Positions 1 through 7,122 are shown, counted from the first letter of the stretch. The stretch is DNA of 12,795 bases from Deltaproteobacteria bacterium (GCA_016200595.1 JACQEL010000241.1:1-12795), one strand, 5' to 3'. The notes: a model not told the origin generated them from the letters alone. Numbers and translations are program-made.

Positions 1-471
1 CAAATCATAGGTATACCCGAGCTGACTGATCACGTCGTCTAGGATTCTCTGCAAATGATCCTTGCGCAGATTGTGCGGCCGACACACCCGGATGTTGAAG
101 TTGATGTATTTCGATAACGGAGACACAATCACTCCGCCGTCCACCAGGGCCTCAATCAGGAGCGTGTTCACCTCCTCGCCAAACATCGCGCGCACCTGTC
201 CAAGTTGAGGATGCTGACGGCGGACCAGTTCGTCGCCAATATAGAGAGCGACGTGCGACCAGGAACTCTGCGTCAGATATTTGATAACTTCGCTGACCCG
301 TTGCTCCCCTTCGACCAGAATGAGGTCTCCCTTGCGCACGTTCCGTTTGAGAGCCGTCAAATCGTTAGGGAAACGGGGGGCGTAGTTTTTCAGCGGCTTG
401 GTCAGCAGCCGGGTAAATTGGCGCATCACGAACTGACGAGCAGCTCGCCAGGGGTGAAAGGAAAATGACAC
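1..471 (-). CDS. Permuted NlpC/P60-like (YiiX-type) papain-fold protein, partial
   Basis: The frame is open from a GTG at 471 to the window edge (157 codons, C-terminus missing). About 36 residues in, the protein reads RKGDLILVEGEQRVSEVI, then SSWSHVALYIGDELV. A 'GDL(I/V)' strand followed by an S-x-H-V-A-(L/I)-Y-(I/V)-G segment is the usual signature of permuted NlpC/P60 (DUF830/YiiX, papain-like) hydrolases; the His of SHVALY would be the catalytic His, and the Cys normally lies further on, beyond the cut. The start is chosen because an in-frame TAA lies just upstream and an AGAGAAG purine run precedes the GTG; an internal ATG at 426 is the alternative, 15 codons shorter. No signal peptide is visible, so a cytosolic or membrane-peripheral enzyme is possible. 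Substrate (peptidoglycan peptide, amide or lipid) cannot be told from this part. It diverges from the CBS gene on the plus strand. Confidence 0.7.
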   Translation of the reverse strand, partial: MSFSFHPWRAARQFVMRQFTRLLTKPLKNYAPRFPNDLTALKRNVRKGDLILVEGEQRVSEVIKYLTQSSWSHVALYIGDELVRRQHPQLGQVRAMFGEEVNTLLIEALVDGGVIVSPLSKYINFNIRVCRPHNLRKDHLQRILDDVISQLGYTYDL

Positions 472-502
472 AGTTCTTCTCTCTTAACGACTCTTTTATC
501 GC

Positions 503-532
503 ATTATAAAGGAAATACGGTCAGGCAAACAA
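503..532 (-). promoter_or_regulatory. Promoter of the NlpC/P60-like gene
   Basis: On the minus strand a perfect -10 TATAAT (plus-strand ATTATA, 503-508) follows a TTGTTT -35-like box (plus-strand AAACAA, 527-532) with an 18-bp spacer. It lies 32 bp upstream of the GTG start at 471, giving a short leader. The -10 is strong and the -35 moderate. Confidence 0.5.
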
Positions 533-560
533 GCAGAGAGTCTCTTGGGGTGCTTTCTCC

Positions 561-587
561 TTGCCCACTACGATGCTCTGTTATAAT
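561..587 (+). promoter_or_regulatory. Promoter of the CBS-domain gene
   Basis: A perfect -10 TATAAT at 582-587 is preceded by TTGCCC at 561-566, a 15-bp spacer that is shorter than ideal. The start codon follows at 634, leaving a leader of about 40 nt with a strong ribosome-binding site. It stands back to back with the promoter of the divergent NlpC/P60-like gene. Confidence 0.45.
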
Positions 588-633
588 GCTGACTCGCAGA
601 AACAAGCATACCGGGTCGCAAAAGGAGGCTGGT

Positions 634-1104
634 ATGACGACATCTCGGTCTGACGTACCCGGTCGCAGCTCTCCAGAACTTGTGGCTTCGACTCCGCTCC
701 GCGTCGAGGAAGTCATGACCCGTACGGTCGTGACCTTAACGGCGGATCAGTCATTTCAGGAGGCGCTGGCTCTGATTGCCAGTTCCCGGTTTCGCCATCT
801 CGTAGTTGTCGATACTGCTGGGCGGCTCACCGGCGTGCTGTCCGACCGTGACTTGCTGCGGTTTATGAGCCGCGAGTCCCACTGGGACGGTGCCACCGTG
901 GCTGGCGTGATGAAACCCCAACCGATAACCGCACGGCCCGAGACCTTGCTGTCCGCCGCGGCGGCGGAGATGGTGACCCGTCGCATCAATTGTCTTCCCG
1001 TAGTAGACGAGGAGGACCGGGTGTGCGGGATTGTGACCTCGACTGATCTGATGCGAGTTTTTCACAGGGTGCAGGAGTGGATTGAGCAGGTAGCGACGAA
1101 ATAG
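634..1104 (+). CDS. Stand-alone two-CBS-domain protein
   Basis: A 156-residue protein made almost wholly of a CBS pair (Bateman module). The first CBS repeat runs from about residue 26 (VEEVMTRTVVTL) to 80 and the second from about 90 (VAGVMKPQPITA) to 145. Each ends in the adenosine-nucleotide-binding signature G-h-h-(S/T)-x-x-D: GVLSDRD at 67-73 and GIVTSTD at 132-138. Such proteins bind AMP/ATP, SAM or similar ligands and act as energy or metabolite sensors; the partner here is unknown. No transmembrane segment or catalytic domain is fused. The start at 634 is chosen over an in-frame ATG at 550 because AAAGGAGG ends 5 nt before it and the promoter -10 lies inside the longer version. It faces hisA tail to tail across the hairpin array at 1162-1271. 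Confidence 0.88.
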   Translation: MTTSRSDVPGRSSPELVASTPLRVEEVMTRTVVTLTADQSFQEALALIASSRFRHLVVVDTAGRLTGVLSDRDLLRFMSRESHWDGATVAGVMKPQPITARPETLLSAAAAEMVTRRINCLPVVDEEDRVCGIVTSTDLMRVFHRVQEWIEQVATK

Positions 1105-1161
1105 GTGTATAGTTGGAGGAATGTCTTGCTCTTATACACTCGCTGGCCAATCCGACCGTCT

Positions 1162-1271
1162 CGGTCCCAGGCTCTGCCTGGGACCGCAAGGGGCGTGCGG
1201 CTCTGCCGCAGCAAGTACGGCCGCAGGCAGGCACAGCCTGCCATTCAGGGCGTACCCGGGCAGAGCCCGGG
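1162..1271. repeat. Array of four tri-loop hairpins between convergent genes
   Basis: Four perfect inverted repeats, each with a 3-nt loop, follow one another: 1162-1186 (11-bp stem, loop TCT), 1196-1210 (6-bp stem, loop TCT), 1226-1242 (7-bp stem, loop ACA) and 1255-1271 (7-bp stem, loop AGA). The stem-loop cores are related: GCTCTGC twice, then GCACAGC and GCAGAGC, so the last two are near reverse complements of the first two. No T-run follows, so this is not a classical intrinsic terminator on either strand. It resembles REP-like palindromic repeats and fills the gap between the convergent CBS and hisA genes. Confidence 0.75.
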
Positions 1272-1377
1272 CACGAGGGTAGCAATTCAAAAGCAGAAAC
1301 GGTCTGGGCACAGTGAACAAAAACGGGATCTACAGCCATTATCAGCCTCAGCGGACTTTCACCACTCCAGGTTGTCC

Positions 1378-2106
1378 CTACACTGCTCGGCCAATCCGAA
1401 TCGCTTCCGCCATCTTGACCGCACCCGTATACAGTGCCCGACCAACAATCACGCCAATAACTCCATCCGATTCCAGGGGAATCAGGCGTTCGATATCTTG
1501 AATACTGGCAACCCCGCCCGAGGCGATGATTGGCAACGCTACTGCGCGCGCCAGGGCCAGGGTAGCATTAAGGTTGACTCCTTGTGCGGTGCCATCGCGG
1601 GCAATATCGGTATAGATGATCTCGCTCACCCCCATACTCGCGCAGCGTTTCGCCAGTTCGATGGCTTCGAGTTCTGTCGCCTCGGTCCAGCCTTGGACCG
1701 CAACTTTCCCGGCACGAGCGTCGATTCCTACGGTAATGCGACCAGCAAAGCGCTGACCAGCAGCGGCCACAACTTCAGGCTGGCGGTAGGCAATAGTACC
1801 TAAGATCACGCGGCTGACTCCCACAGAGAGGAGTCGTTCAATCGCACCCATGTCACGGATACCGCCTCCCACCTGAACCGGAATCGTCAACACCCGACAG
1901 ATCTGTTCGATCACAGCAGTATTCACCCCAACACCGGAAACCGCGCCGTCAAGATCAACAACGTGGAGTCGCTCTGCTCCCTCGCTCTGCCAACGCAGAG
2001 CCGTGGCGACCGGGTCGTCTGAATAGACGGTGGCCTGGTTCATGTCGCCCTGATACAGGCGCACGCATCGGCCAGCTTTGAGATCGATGGCAGGAATGAC
2101 CAGCAT
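1378..2106 (-). CDS. hisA: ProFAR isomerase (HisA), histidine biosynthesis
   Basis: Phosphoribosylformimino-5-aminoimidazole carboxamide ribotide isomerase, the cytosolic (beta/alpha)8-barrel enzyme that opens the ribose ring of ProFAR to give PRFAR, the substrate of HisF-HisH. The 242-residue length is normal. Family landmarks are clear: MLVIPAIDLKAGRCVRLYQGD at the N-terminus with the catalytic Asp8, the GGGIRD phosphate loop at 80-85, VGID with the second catalytic Asp129, YTDIARDGT at 165-173, the second phosphate loop IIASGGVAS at 193-201, and VGRALYTG near the end. It starts 3 bp after the hisH stop and has no good Shine-Dalgarno of its own, so it is probably translationally coupled to hisH. 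hisF, the usual next gene, is absent: the next sequence is the hairpin array and a convergent CBS gene. It ends in TAG. Confidence 0.97.
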   Translation of the reverse strand: MLVIPAIDLKAGRCVRLYQGDMNQATVYSDDPVATALRWQSEGAERLHVVDLDGAVSGVGVNTAVIEQICRVLTIPVQVGGGIRDMGAIERLLSVGVSRVILGTIAYRQPEVVAAAGQRFAGRITVGIDARAGKVAVQGWTEATELEAIELAKRCASMGVSEIIYTDIARDGTAQGVNLNATLALARAVALPIIASGGVASIQDIERLIPLESDGVIGVIVGRALYTGAVKMAEAIRIGRAV

Positions 2107-2109
2107 GCG

Positions 2110-2787
2110 CTAAGACAAGTCCGGCGTCCGGCGTCCGGCGTCCGGCGTCTCTAAGACTAGGGTGTTTCCTGTCACTAGCCTGCCGAAATTTGCCAGGAGG
2201 CGCAGGCCGATAGCTTGACTCTTCTCGGGATGGAACTGGGTGGCAAAGATGTTGCGCCACCAAACGCTGGAGGCGAACTCCGTGCTACCGTAGTCAGTAG
2301 TCGTAGCGATGATCTCTGGATCGTTCGGCACGGGGTAGTACGAGTGGACGAAATAGGTCGCCGCACCATCAGCAATACCTTCAAGGTGTGGAGCACGGCG
2401 CTTGAGGTGGAGGTGGTTCCAACCCATATGAGGAACTTTGCCACCATCAAGTGTGGCCGGATCGAAACGGACGACGCGGCCTTTGAGAATATCGAGCCCT
2501 GGCACTCGACCAAACTCTACACTCTCAGAGAAGAGAATCTGCATACCGACGCAGATACCAAGCAGCGGGGTCCCTTGGGCAACGACACGATACACCGTGT
2601 CCACGAGGCCACACTCAGCCAGCCCGTTCATGCAGGCGCCGAATGCACCCACCCCAGGCAGTACTACTCCAGGAGCAGCTTCAATACGTCTGGCGTCGCG
2701 TGTCACCTCGGCTGCGTAGCCCATCTTCTCGAAGCCCTTCTGCACGCTGCGCAGGTTTCCCATACCGTAATCAATAATAGCAATCAT
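2110..2787 (-). CDS. hisH: Imidazole glycerol phosphate synthase, glutaminase subunit (HisH)
   Basis: Class-I glutamine amidotransferase that makes ammonia from glutamine and passes it to HisF for imidazole ring closure. The 225-residue protein has the family start MIAIIDYGMGNLRSVQ, the oxyanion strand PGVGAF, the nucleophile elbow GICVGMQ with Cys79, and the FHPEKS box with His186 and Glu188, so the catalytic triad is intact. The start at 2787 is chosen from family homology; an in-frame ATG at 2826 would add 13 non-conserved residues, and neither has a strong ribosome-binding site. The conserved protein ends near FGRLV (about residue 205); the extra ~20 residues are written partly by a 7-bp tandem repeat, which is unusual. 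HisF, its obligate partner, is not in the window. It diverges from the LLM oxidoreductase gene at 3060. Confidence 0.96.
   Translation of the reverse strand: MIAIIDYGMGNLRSVQKGFEKMGYAAEVTRDARRIEAAPGVVLPGVGAFGACMNGLAECGLVDTVYRVVAQGTPLLGICVGMQILFSESVEFGRVPGLDILKGRVVRFDPATLDGGKVPHMGWNHLHLKRRAPHLEGIADGAATYFVHSYYPVPNDPEIIATTTDYGSTEFASSVWWRNIFATQFHPEKSQAIGLRLLANFGRLVTGNTLVLETPDAGRRTPDLS
2120..2147. repeat. 7-bp tandem repeat (TCCGGCG x4) in the hisH 3' end
   Basis: Four perfect head-to-tail copies of TCCGGCG (plus strand). They encode the last residues of HisH (around PDAGRRTPD). The unit is not a multiple of three, so gain or loss of one copy would alter the HisH tail and its stop, and could alter the 3-bp spacing to hisA. 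Confidence 0.9.
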
Positions 2788-3059
2788 AACAGGCGGTATT
2801 ATTTCGTTCTTGTCGCGCCAAATCAAGGTGAGCCTGTATCGGCTAGAGAAAACAGAGGGGAAAAGGCAGTATCCTGTTTCACTTCGCCGGTAGCCAACCA
2901 GCTTTGTTCCGGTAAGATCCTGCCAAACGTGTTCTTTATAGAGTCAATCCTTTCCTTGCCCCCTGTGGCAGAGGATGGTACAAGGAACGCGGCCGGGGGA
3001 TCCTTCTGCAAGAGGAGGAACGACACTCGGCACTCTGTTATCGTGCCAGAGGAGGAGCT

Positions 3060-4136
3060 ATGAAAGCCGGAGTTTTTATGATGCCCTCTCACCCACCTGA
3101 GAGGGATTTTTACGCAGGGCACCAATGGGACCTCGGACACCTGGAACTCTGCGATAAGCTGGGTTTTGACGAAGCCTGGCTTGGCGAGCACTTCACCGCC
3201 CCTTGGGAGCCCAACCCGGCTCCGGATCTGCTCATCGCCCAAGCATTGTTGCGCACCAAAAACATCAAGCTCTGCCCTGGCGCACATTTGCTGCCGTATC
3301 ATCATCCCGCCGAACTGGCCCACCGGGTCGCCTTCCTCGACCACATGGCTCAGGGACGGTTCATGTTTGGCGTAGGAACCAGCGGTCTGCCAAGCGATTG
3401 GAAAATGTTCAACGTGGATGGGGCGGCCGGTGAGAATCGGCGCATGACGCTAGAAGCGCTCGACATCATCCTGCGCTTATGGGAAAGCACCGAGCCGTTC
3501 GAATATAAAGGACAATACTGGACGGTGAATCGTATCGATACGATGCTGGATACGCTGAAACATCATATCCGGCCCTTTCAAAAGCCGCATCCCCCGATCG
3601 GCATTGCCGGACTGACCCCGCGTTCTGACACCCTCAAATTTGCCGGTGAGCGTGGGTTTATGCCCCTGAGTGTTGCACTCAGTAATAGTTATCTGAACAC
3701 CCATTGGCAGGCAGTGGTCGATGGCGCGGAAAAGGTCGGCCGTACTCCCTCGCGCAGCGACTGGCGGGTGTCTCGAGAAGTCTACATTGCTGAGACCGAC
3801 AAAGAAGCGCGCGACAAAGCCATCAACGGCATGGTTGGCCGTGTGTACCGGGAATATCTGATGCCACTCTTCAAGTCTTTCGGCATGGTCAGCTTGTTCA
3901 AACATCATCCTGAAGTGCCGGATTCGGATGTCACGGTTGAGTACATGGCTGATTACAGTTGGTTAGTCGGTTCTCCGCGTACCGTCAGAGAAAAACTGGG
4001 GCAGATGTATGAAGAGACTGGCGGTTTCGGCTGTCTCCTCGTACTCACTTTCGACCAATCAGAGAATAATGAGGGGTGGACAAACTCTCAACAGATGCTG
4101 ATGGAAGAAGTCATGCCGCACTTCGCCAATCTGTAG
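3060..4136 (+). CDS. LLM-class flavin-dependent oxidoreductase (luciferase-like monooxygenase)
   Basis: A full-length (358 residues) bacterial-luciferase-family TIM-barrel flavoenzyme. Visible landmarks: KAGVFMMPSHPPERDF at the N-terminus, GFDEAWLGEHFTAPWE (36-50) with the typical (G/S)EH motif, the GAHLLPYHHPAELAHR segment (74-89), LDHMAQGRFMFGVGTSG (93-109), the GENRRMTLEALDIILRLW helix, and late SPRTVREKL. The LDH-x-x-x-GR-x-x-x-GVG stretch is characteristic of this superfamily. Relatives are FMN-dependent monooxygenases such as limonene-monooxygenase-like and alkane or sulfonate enzymes, usually relying on a separate flavin reductase; the substrate cannot be read from sequence. A GGAGGAG ribosome-binding site sits just upstream of the ATG. 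It runs opposite to the his genes and sits between hisH and the DUF218/hisB pair, so it is an insertion in the cluster rather than a pathway member. Confidence 0.92.
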   Translation: MKAGVFMMPSHPPERDFYAGHQWDLGHLELCDKLGFDEAWLGEHFTAPWEPNPAPDLLIAQALLRTKNIKLCPGAHLLPYHHPAELAHRVAFLDHMAQGRFMFGVGTSGLPSDWKMFNVDGAAGENRRMTLEALDIILRLWESTEPFEYKGQYWTVNRIDTMLDTLKHHIRPFQKPHPPIGIAGLTPRSDTLKFAGERGFMPLSVALSNSYLNTHWQAVVDGAEKVGRTPSRSDWRVSREVYIAETDKEARDKAINGMVGRVYREYLMPLFKSFGMVSLFKHHPEVPDSDVTVEYMADYSWLVGSPRTVREKLGQMYEETGGFGCLLVLTFDQSENNEGWTNSQQMLMEEVMPHFANL

Positions 4137-4168
4137 TAGACGGGGGCAACAATTCGCCCACCTCACCG

Positions 4169-4239
4169 CCGGGGGTTGAAACCCCCGGCTACCCTCGGAG
4201 CAGCACGCCGTGCTGCAGCAGAATGCCGCGGCGCGGCAT
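4169..4239. repeat. Three short perfect hairpins downstream of the LLM gene
   Basis: Three adjacent perfect stems: 4169-4188 (8-bp stem CCGGGGGT with loop TGAA), 4200-4216 (7-bp stem GCAGCAC, loop GCC) and 4223-4239 (7-bp stem ATGCCGC, loop GGC). The last two have complementary 3-nt loops. A further 6-bp stem lies at 4270-4283. The first could stop transcription of the LLM gene, but no T-run follows. Style and setting match the array at 1162-1271: a tail-to-tail gene gap. Confidence 0.7.
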
Positions 4240-4285
4240 CTGACAGTAGGCCAGTCTTTTAGAGCGGCCTGTACTTGAGTACATC

Positions 4286-4496
4286 CTGGGAGCGCGCCCA
4301 TCTTGATTCTGCTGGCGAATTCAACCTCAGTCTGCCTCCACCCAGAGCTGAAGCTCCGGGCTCAACCGACAAAGGGGGCTTAAGCCCCCTCAGAGCCCGG
4401 TTCACCGGGCTGCGTAGCTTGAGCCCGATGCTTGAGCGTCGGGTGAAGGTGACGACAAGTAGTTCGCCAGCAGAATCGGGACGCCCGCGCTCCCAG
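4286..4496. repeat. About 211-bp long-inverted-repeat (giant hairpin) element
   Basis: The outer arms 4286-4319 and 4463-4496 are inverted copies matching at 29 of 34 positions, including a perfect 15-bp block (4305-4319 with 4463-4477). Pairing continues inward: 4357-4365 is a perfect 9-bp match to 4419-4427, with weaker complementarity between. The centre holds a perfect 18-bp palindrome (4373-4390) and a 7-bp stem with loop TTCA (4394-4411). No convincing protein is encoded. It looks like a MITE-like or large palindromic intergenic repeat between the convergent LLM and DUF218 genes. The remaining bases to 4543 show nothing further. Confidence 0.7.
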
Positions 4497-4543
4497 CAGA
4501 GGAGGACCCAGCCAACTGAAAACCACTATAAGGTCGGCTTCTC

Positions 4544-5293
4544 CTACCCGAACACATACCACCCCTGCCCCATCCACTCGTGCAGAGCCACAAAGCTCTT
4601 CCCCAGGGCCCTCCCGCGCGGGAGAAAATCGAGGAGCGAGAGCTTGTAGGTGGTGGTAAACCCCGTGGGCGCCGGGATGACGCGGAATCCGGCTTTCTCG
4701 AAGGCTGTCAGCGCGCGTGGCATATGCCACGCCTGCGTCACCAAGTAGATTGTTGTAATCCCCTGCGGCTGGAGAATGGCGTAACTGAGCCGGGCATTTT
4801 GCCAGGTGTTCTCTGATTGATCTTCGACCCAGCGCACGGGCACAAAGAAGTCGTTCTCCAGCGCGTCTTTCAAGACCAGACTTTCCGCGTTCCGGCTACG
4901 CGGCCCCCCGCCAGTCACCAGAATAGGTTTCCCGGTGGCACGCTGCAGCCTGGCAGCGTAACGTACCCGGACTAAGGCATCGGGACTTGCACTGTCCCCA
5001 CCATATTCTGGCGCATCGTCATACACACCACCCGCCAGCACCACAATAGCGCCAACTTCATCAGCCGTGTATGTGCCAGGCTGTAAAAGTGGCACCGTTT
5101 CCAAGGCTTGCATGAAGAGACGAGCGACAAGGGGAGTGCTCAGCACGTACAGCAGAATCCAGGCAACGATAATCAGATTCCGCCCGAGCCGTGGCCGGCG
5201 CGTGAGCAGGAAGATGCCCACTCCTGAGAGTATGAGGAGATTCAATGGCGGCAACAAAAAGGCACTGATAATTTTGGTGGCCAGCCAGCTCAT
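4544..5293 (-). CDS. DUF218 (YdcF/ElyC/SanA-like) membrane protein
   Basis: A 249-residue protein with two N-terminal membrane segments (about residues 6-30, rich in L/I with LLPPLNLLILSGVGIFLL, and 38-57, LIIVAWILLYVLSTPLVA) followed by a DUF218 domain from about residue 82. Domain landmarks are VGAIVVLAGGVYDD, GKPILVTGGGPRSRNAES, the WVEDQSENTWQNARLS segment with its conserved E/S-x-N-T-x-x-N-A pattern, YLVTQAWHMPRAL and RVIPAPTGF. ElyC-like members of this family are linked to cell-envelope (peptidoglycan or lipid-carrier) homeostasis; the enzymatic role is not settled. It lies downstream of hisB on the same strand with a 125-bp gap made largely of repeats, and has no clear Shine-Dalgarno, since its leader is repeat sequence. 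It has no evident role in histidine synthesis. It ends in TAG. Confidence 0.88.
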   Translation of the reverse strand: MSWLATKIISAFLLPPLNLLILSGVGIFLLTRRPRLGRNLIIVAWILLYVLSTPLVARLFMQALETVPLLQPGTYTADEVGAIVVLAGGVYDDAPEYGGDSASPDALVRVRYAARLQRATGKPILVTGGGPRSRNAESLVLKDALENDFFVPVRWVEDQSENTWQNARLSYAILQPQGITTIYLVTQAWHMPRALTAFEKAGFRVIPAPTGFTTTYKLSLLDFLPRGRALGKSFVALHEWMGQGWYVFG

Positions 5294-5299
5294 AGCGAA

Positions 5300-5415
5300 G
5301 CCATCAGCTCTCAGCCATCAGCTCTCAGCGAAATCTAGACAAGAGAAGGGAAGACAAGAGGAGCAAATTCCTTATCCCTGTCTTGCTGATCGCTGACCGC
5401 TGAAAGCTGATTGCT
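5300..5415. repeat. Short tandem repeats in the hisB-DUF218 gap
   Basis: Two repeat tracts flank this spacer. At 5300-5327 there are two perfect 14-bp copies of GCCATCAGCTCTCA. At 5385-5415 there are four 7-bp units of form GCTGANN (GCTGATC, GCTGACC, GCTGAAA, GCTGATT) plus a partial one. Both are built on a TCAGC/GCTGA theme and probably derive from the same type of intergenic minisatellite. The first tract lies directly upstream of the DUF218 start. Confidence 0.75.
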
Positions 5416-5418
5416 ATC

Positions 5419-6003
5419 TCACAGGCTTCCCTTGGTGGAGAGTACTCCCTTGACGCGCGGGTCGTACTGCGTGGCGCTGCTGAGCGCTCGGGCAAAGGCT
5501 TTGAAGGCGGCTTCGATGATATGGTGGGGGTTGCGGCCCTGGGTCAGGTTGAAGTGCAGGTTCAGGGCGAGTTGATTAGTAAAAGCGAGGAAAAAATCGT
5601 GAATGAGCTCGGTGGCAAAATTGCCGACCTTCTCCTGTTTAATCGGCAAGTTGTACACGAGAAACGGGCGGCCACTAAGATCTACCACGCACGAGACTAA
5701 CGCTTCATCGAGCGGCACCGTCGCTTCACCAAATCGGCGAATCCCTTTTTTATCCCCCAAGGCTTCGCGAAAGGCTTGCCCCAAGGCCAAGCCCACGTCC
5801 TCGACGGTGTGGTGATCATCAATCTCGACATCCCCGCTGGCCCGCAGGGTGAGGTCGTAGAACCCATGCCGAGTGAACAGTTCCAGCATATGGTTGAGAA
5901 ACGGCACACCGGTCGTGATCTGATACTTGCCTTCGCCATCAAGATTCAGACTTAGCTGAATGTCAGTCTCGGTGGTCTTGCGACGCAGTTCTGCCTTACG
6001 CAT
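5419..6003 (-). CDS. hisB: Imidazoleglycerol-phosphate dehydratase (HisB)
   Basis: Manganese-dependent dehydratase converting imidazole glycerol phosphate to imidazole acetol phosphate in histidine synthesis; cytosolic, usually a 24-mer. The 194-residue length fits the monofunctional form, without the N-terminal HAD phosphatase of the enterobacterial fusion. The metal-binding and catalytic motifs are intact: GVPFLNHMLELFTRHG (32-47), DDHHTVEDVG (62-71) and HHIIEAAFKAFARAL (160-174). The ATG at 6003 is preceded by a good GGAGG (plus-strand CCTCC at 6009-6013). In most clusters hisD or hisC lies just upstream; here hisD is 5.4 kb away across the mobile/AT-rich island, so hisB must have its own promoter or be read from island DNA. 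It ends in TGA. Confidence 0.97.
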   Translation of the reverse strand: MRKAELRRKTTETDIQLSLNLDGEGKYQITTGVPFLNHMLELFTRHGFYDLTLRASGDVEIDDHHTVEDVGLALGQAFREALGDKKGIRRFGEATVPLDEALVSCVVDLSGRPFLVYNLPIKQEKVGNFATELIHDFFLAFTNQLALNLHFNLTQGRNPHHIIEAAFKAFARALSSATQYDPRVKGVLSTKGSL

Positions 6004-6314
6004 GCTTGCCTCCGTTCAACTGAGTTACCCCTGCGGTTTGCTAAGATCCACGTGATGTTAGCAAGTTTGTACCAATCTAGCAGAAATCTCTATGTCCGGT
6101 ACTCCCCTCTTTCTTTGCTTTTCTCTCGTTCTCTTGCCAAAATCTCATCCATTTTCACTATCGAGAGTATTCATGCAAAAAAAGGGAGAGACATGAAACT
6201 GTTCAGAAAGGAACTGAGACGTCTCATAAGAACCTCTTCGCCTCGGCAGGAGAACCCGACCTTCAGCTGTCACTCACCAAGGACTACAGGAGTGCATTCT
6301 TACGACCTAGCTCT
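6004..6314. other. AT-rich leader region upstream of hisB
   Basis: About 310 bp between the hisB start and the IS5 remnant. It is pyrimidine-rich on the plus strand around 6095-6140 and holds a perfect 12-bp palindrome TGAGACGTCTCA at 6215-6226. I see no convincing promoter or conserved gene. It must contain whatever now drives hisB, because hisD has been moved away. Confidence 0.4.
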
Positions 6315-7122
6315 TCATCTCCTATGAGAAGCTGTGATAAAAGAGAAACCGTAAACGAGCGCGCACCCAAGCTACAGGAACACCAAATGAAAGGCAGTCC
6401 GGCGCCCAAAGCGAATGTACGAGCAGCGATACTGATTAAGCTAGGCCCCGGAGCGTTCGATCACCCACCGATACCGGCCCAGTCTCTCCAAGAACTCGAC
6501 GCCCCAGGGTGCAATCCAGGGAATGATCCCGCGGCAGCGCAACGCCCAGTGCAGAGCTGCTGCATCATAGGCCTTGTCCGCGTACAACTTCACCGCCCGT
6601 TTGCGAGGGCGGCCCAGCGGGCGTTTGATCGCGGGCGGTGCATCGAATGTGGGGATCAACATTTTTCTGTCATGGCTATTAGCTGCCGAGAGGGGAACGA
6701 CCAATGGAAGGCCTTGGCGGTCGACCATACCAGGGCGCTTCGTGCCCGATTTGTCGCGATCCGTCGGAGTCTGCCCTGTCGCTGGGCCCCTTCTGGCGCC
6801 GGCACGGTAGTGGAATCAATCGCGGCCCGACTCCAGTCAATGTGGTCTGCCTCACCCAACCAGCTTAAGAAGACGCAGTGGAGCTTTTGCCCTACGCCGG
6901 CTTCCTGCTATTCTTTCAAGTACCGCCAACACATCATGCCACTCCCGCAGCCGAGTTCCAGCGGCAGCTGTCCACACGACAAGCCAGTCTTCAAGACGAA
7001 CAGAATGCCAGTCGACACGACGCGATCAGATAAGCGAGGCCGCCCTCCTTGTGGCCGTATGGAGACCGGAGCAAAGGTTCGATCACGGTCCACATCCCAT
7101 CGGACAACTTTGACCTCTTCAT
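6315..7122 (-). pseudogene. Decayed IS5-family transposase
   Basis: Spread over several frames on the minus strand are consecutive parts of an IS5-family DDE transposase. The N-terminal DUF4096-like part starts at ATG 7122 (after AGGAGG) with MKRSKLSDGMWTVIEPLL, then shifts frame into RPQGGRPRLSDRVVSTGILFVLKTG and LPLELGCGSGMMCWRYLKE, followed by a stop. Next come SWLGEADHIDWSRAAIDST (first Asp region), then after a frameshift VDRQGLPLVVPLSAANSHD, LGRPRKRAVKLYADKAYDA (second Asp) and GRYRWVIER (catalytic Glu), a stop, and LNQYRCSYIRFGRRTAFH plus LGCALVYGFSF at the C-terminus. There are at least two frameshifts and three internal stops, so it is dead. A weak terminal-repeat candidate pairs about 6271-6282 with 7167-7178, too poor to set the ends. 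Confidence 0.8.

Noticed and set aside
1162..1271. CRISPR-like array
   Set aside because: The units are self-palindromic with different stem sequences and no regular spacers; no cas genes are present.
1105..1803. Plus-strand open frame of 232 codons
   Set aside because: It crosses the hairpin array and lies antisense to hisA, which has full conserved motifs. A GC-rich shadow.
2215..3063. Plus-strand open frame of 282 codons antisense to hisH
   Set aside because: hisH has an intact catalytic triad on the other strand; this frame shows no domain and ends at the LLM start by coincidence.
4275..4649. Plus-strand open frame of 124 codons
   Set aside because: It runs through the long-inverted-repeat element and into the antisense of the DUF218 gene; the protein has no family features, and its length comes from GC-rich DNA.
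6215..6226. Perfect 12-bp palindrome TGAGACGTCTCA as a possible operator
   Set aside because: Kept only as a remark in the hisB leader; a single palindrome without a nearby promoter or regulator gene cannot support an operator call.
6193..6327. Possible 44-residue plus-strand gene starting MKLFRKELRRLI with an AGGGAGAG upstream
   Set aside because: It has a fair ribosome-binding site but overlaps the IS5 remnant's end, shows no recognisable domain and has a composition typical of random frame. Not enough to call a gene.
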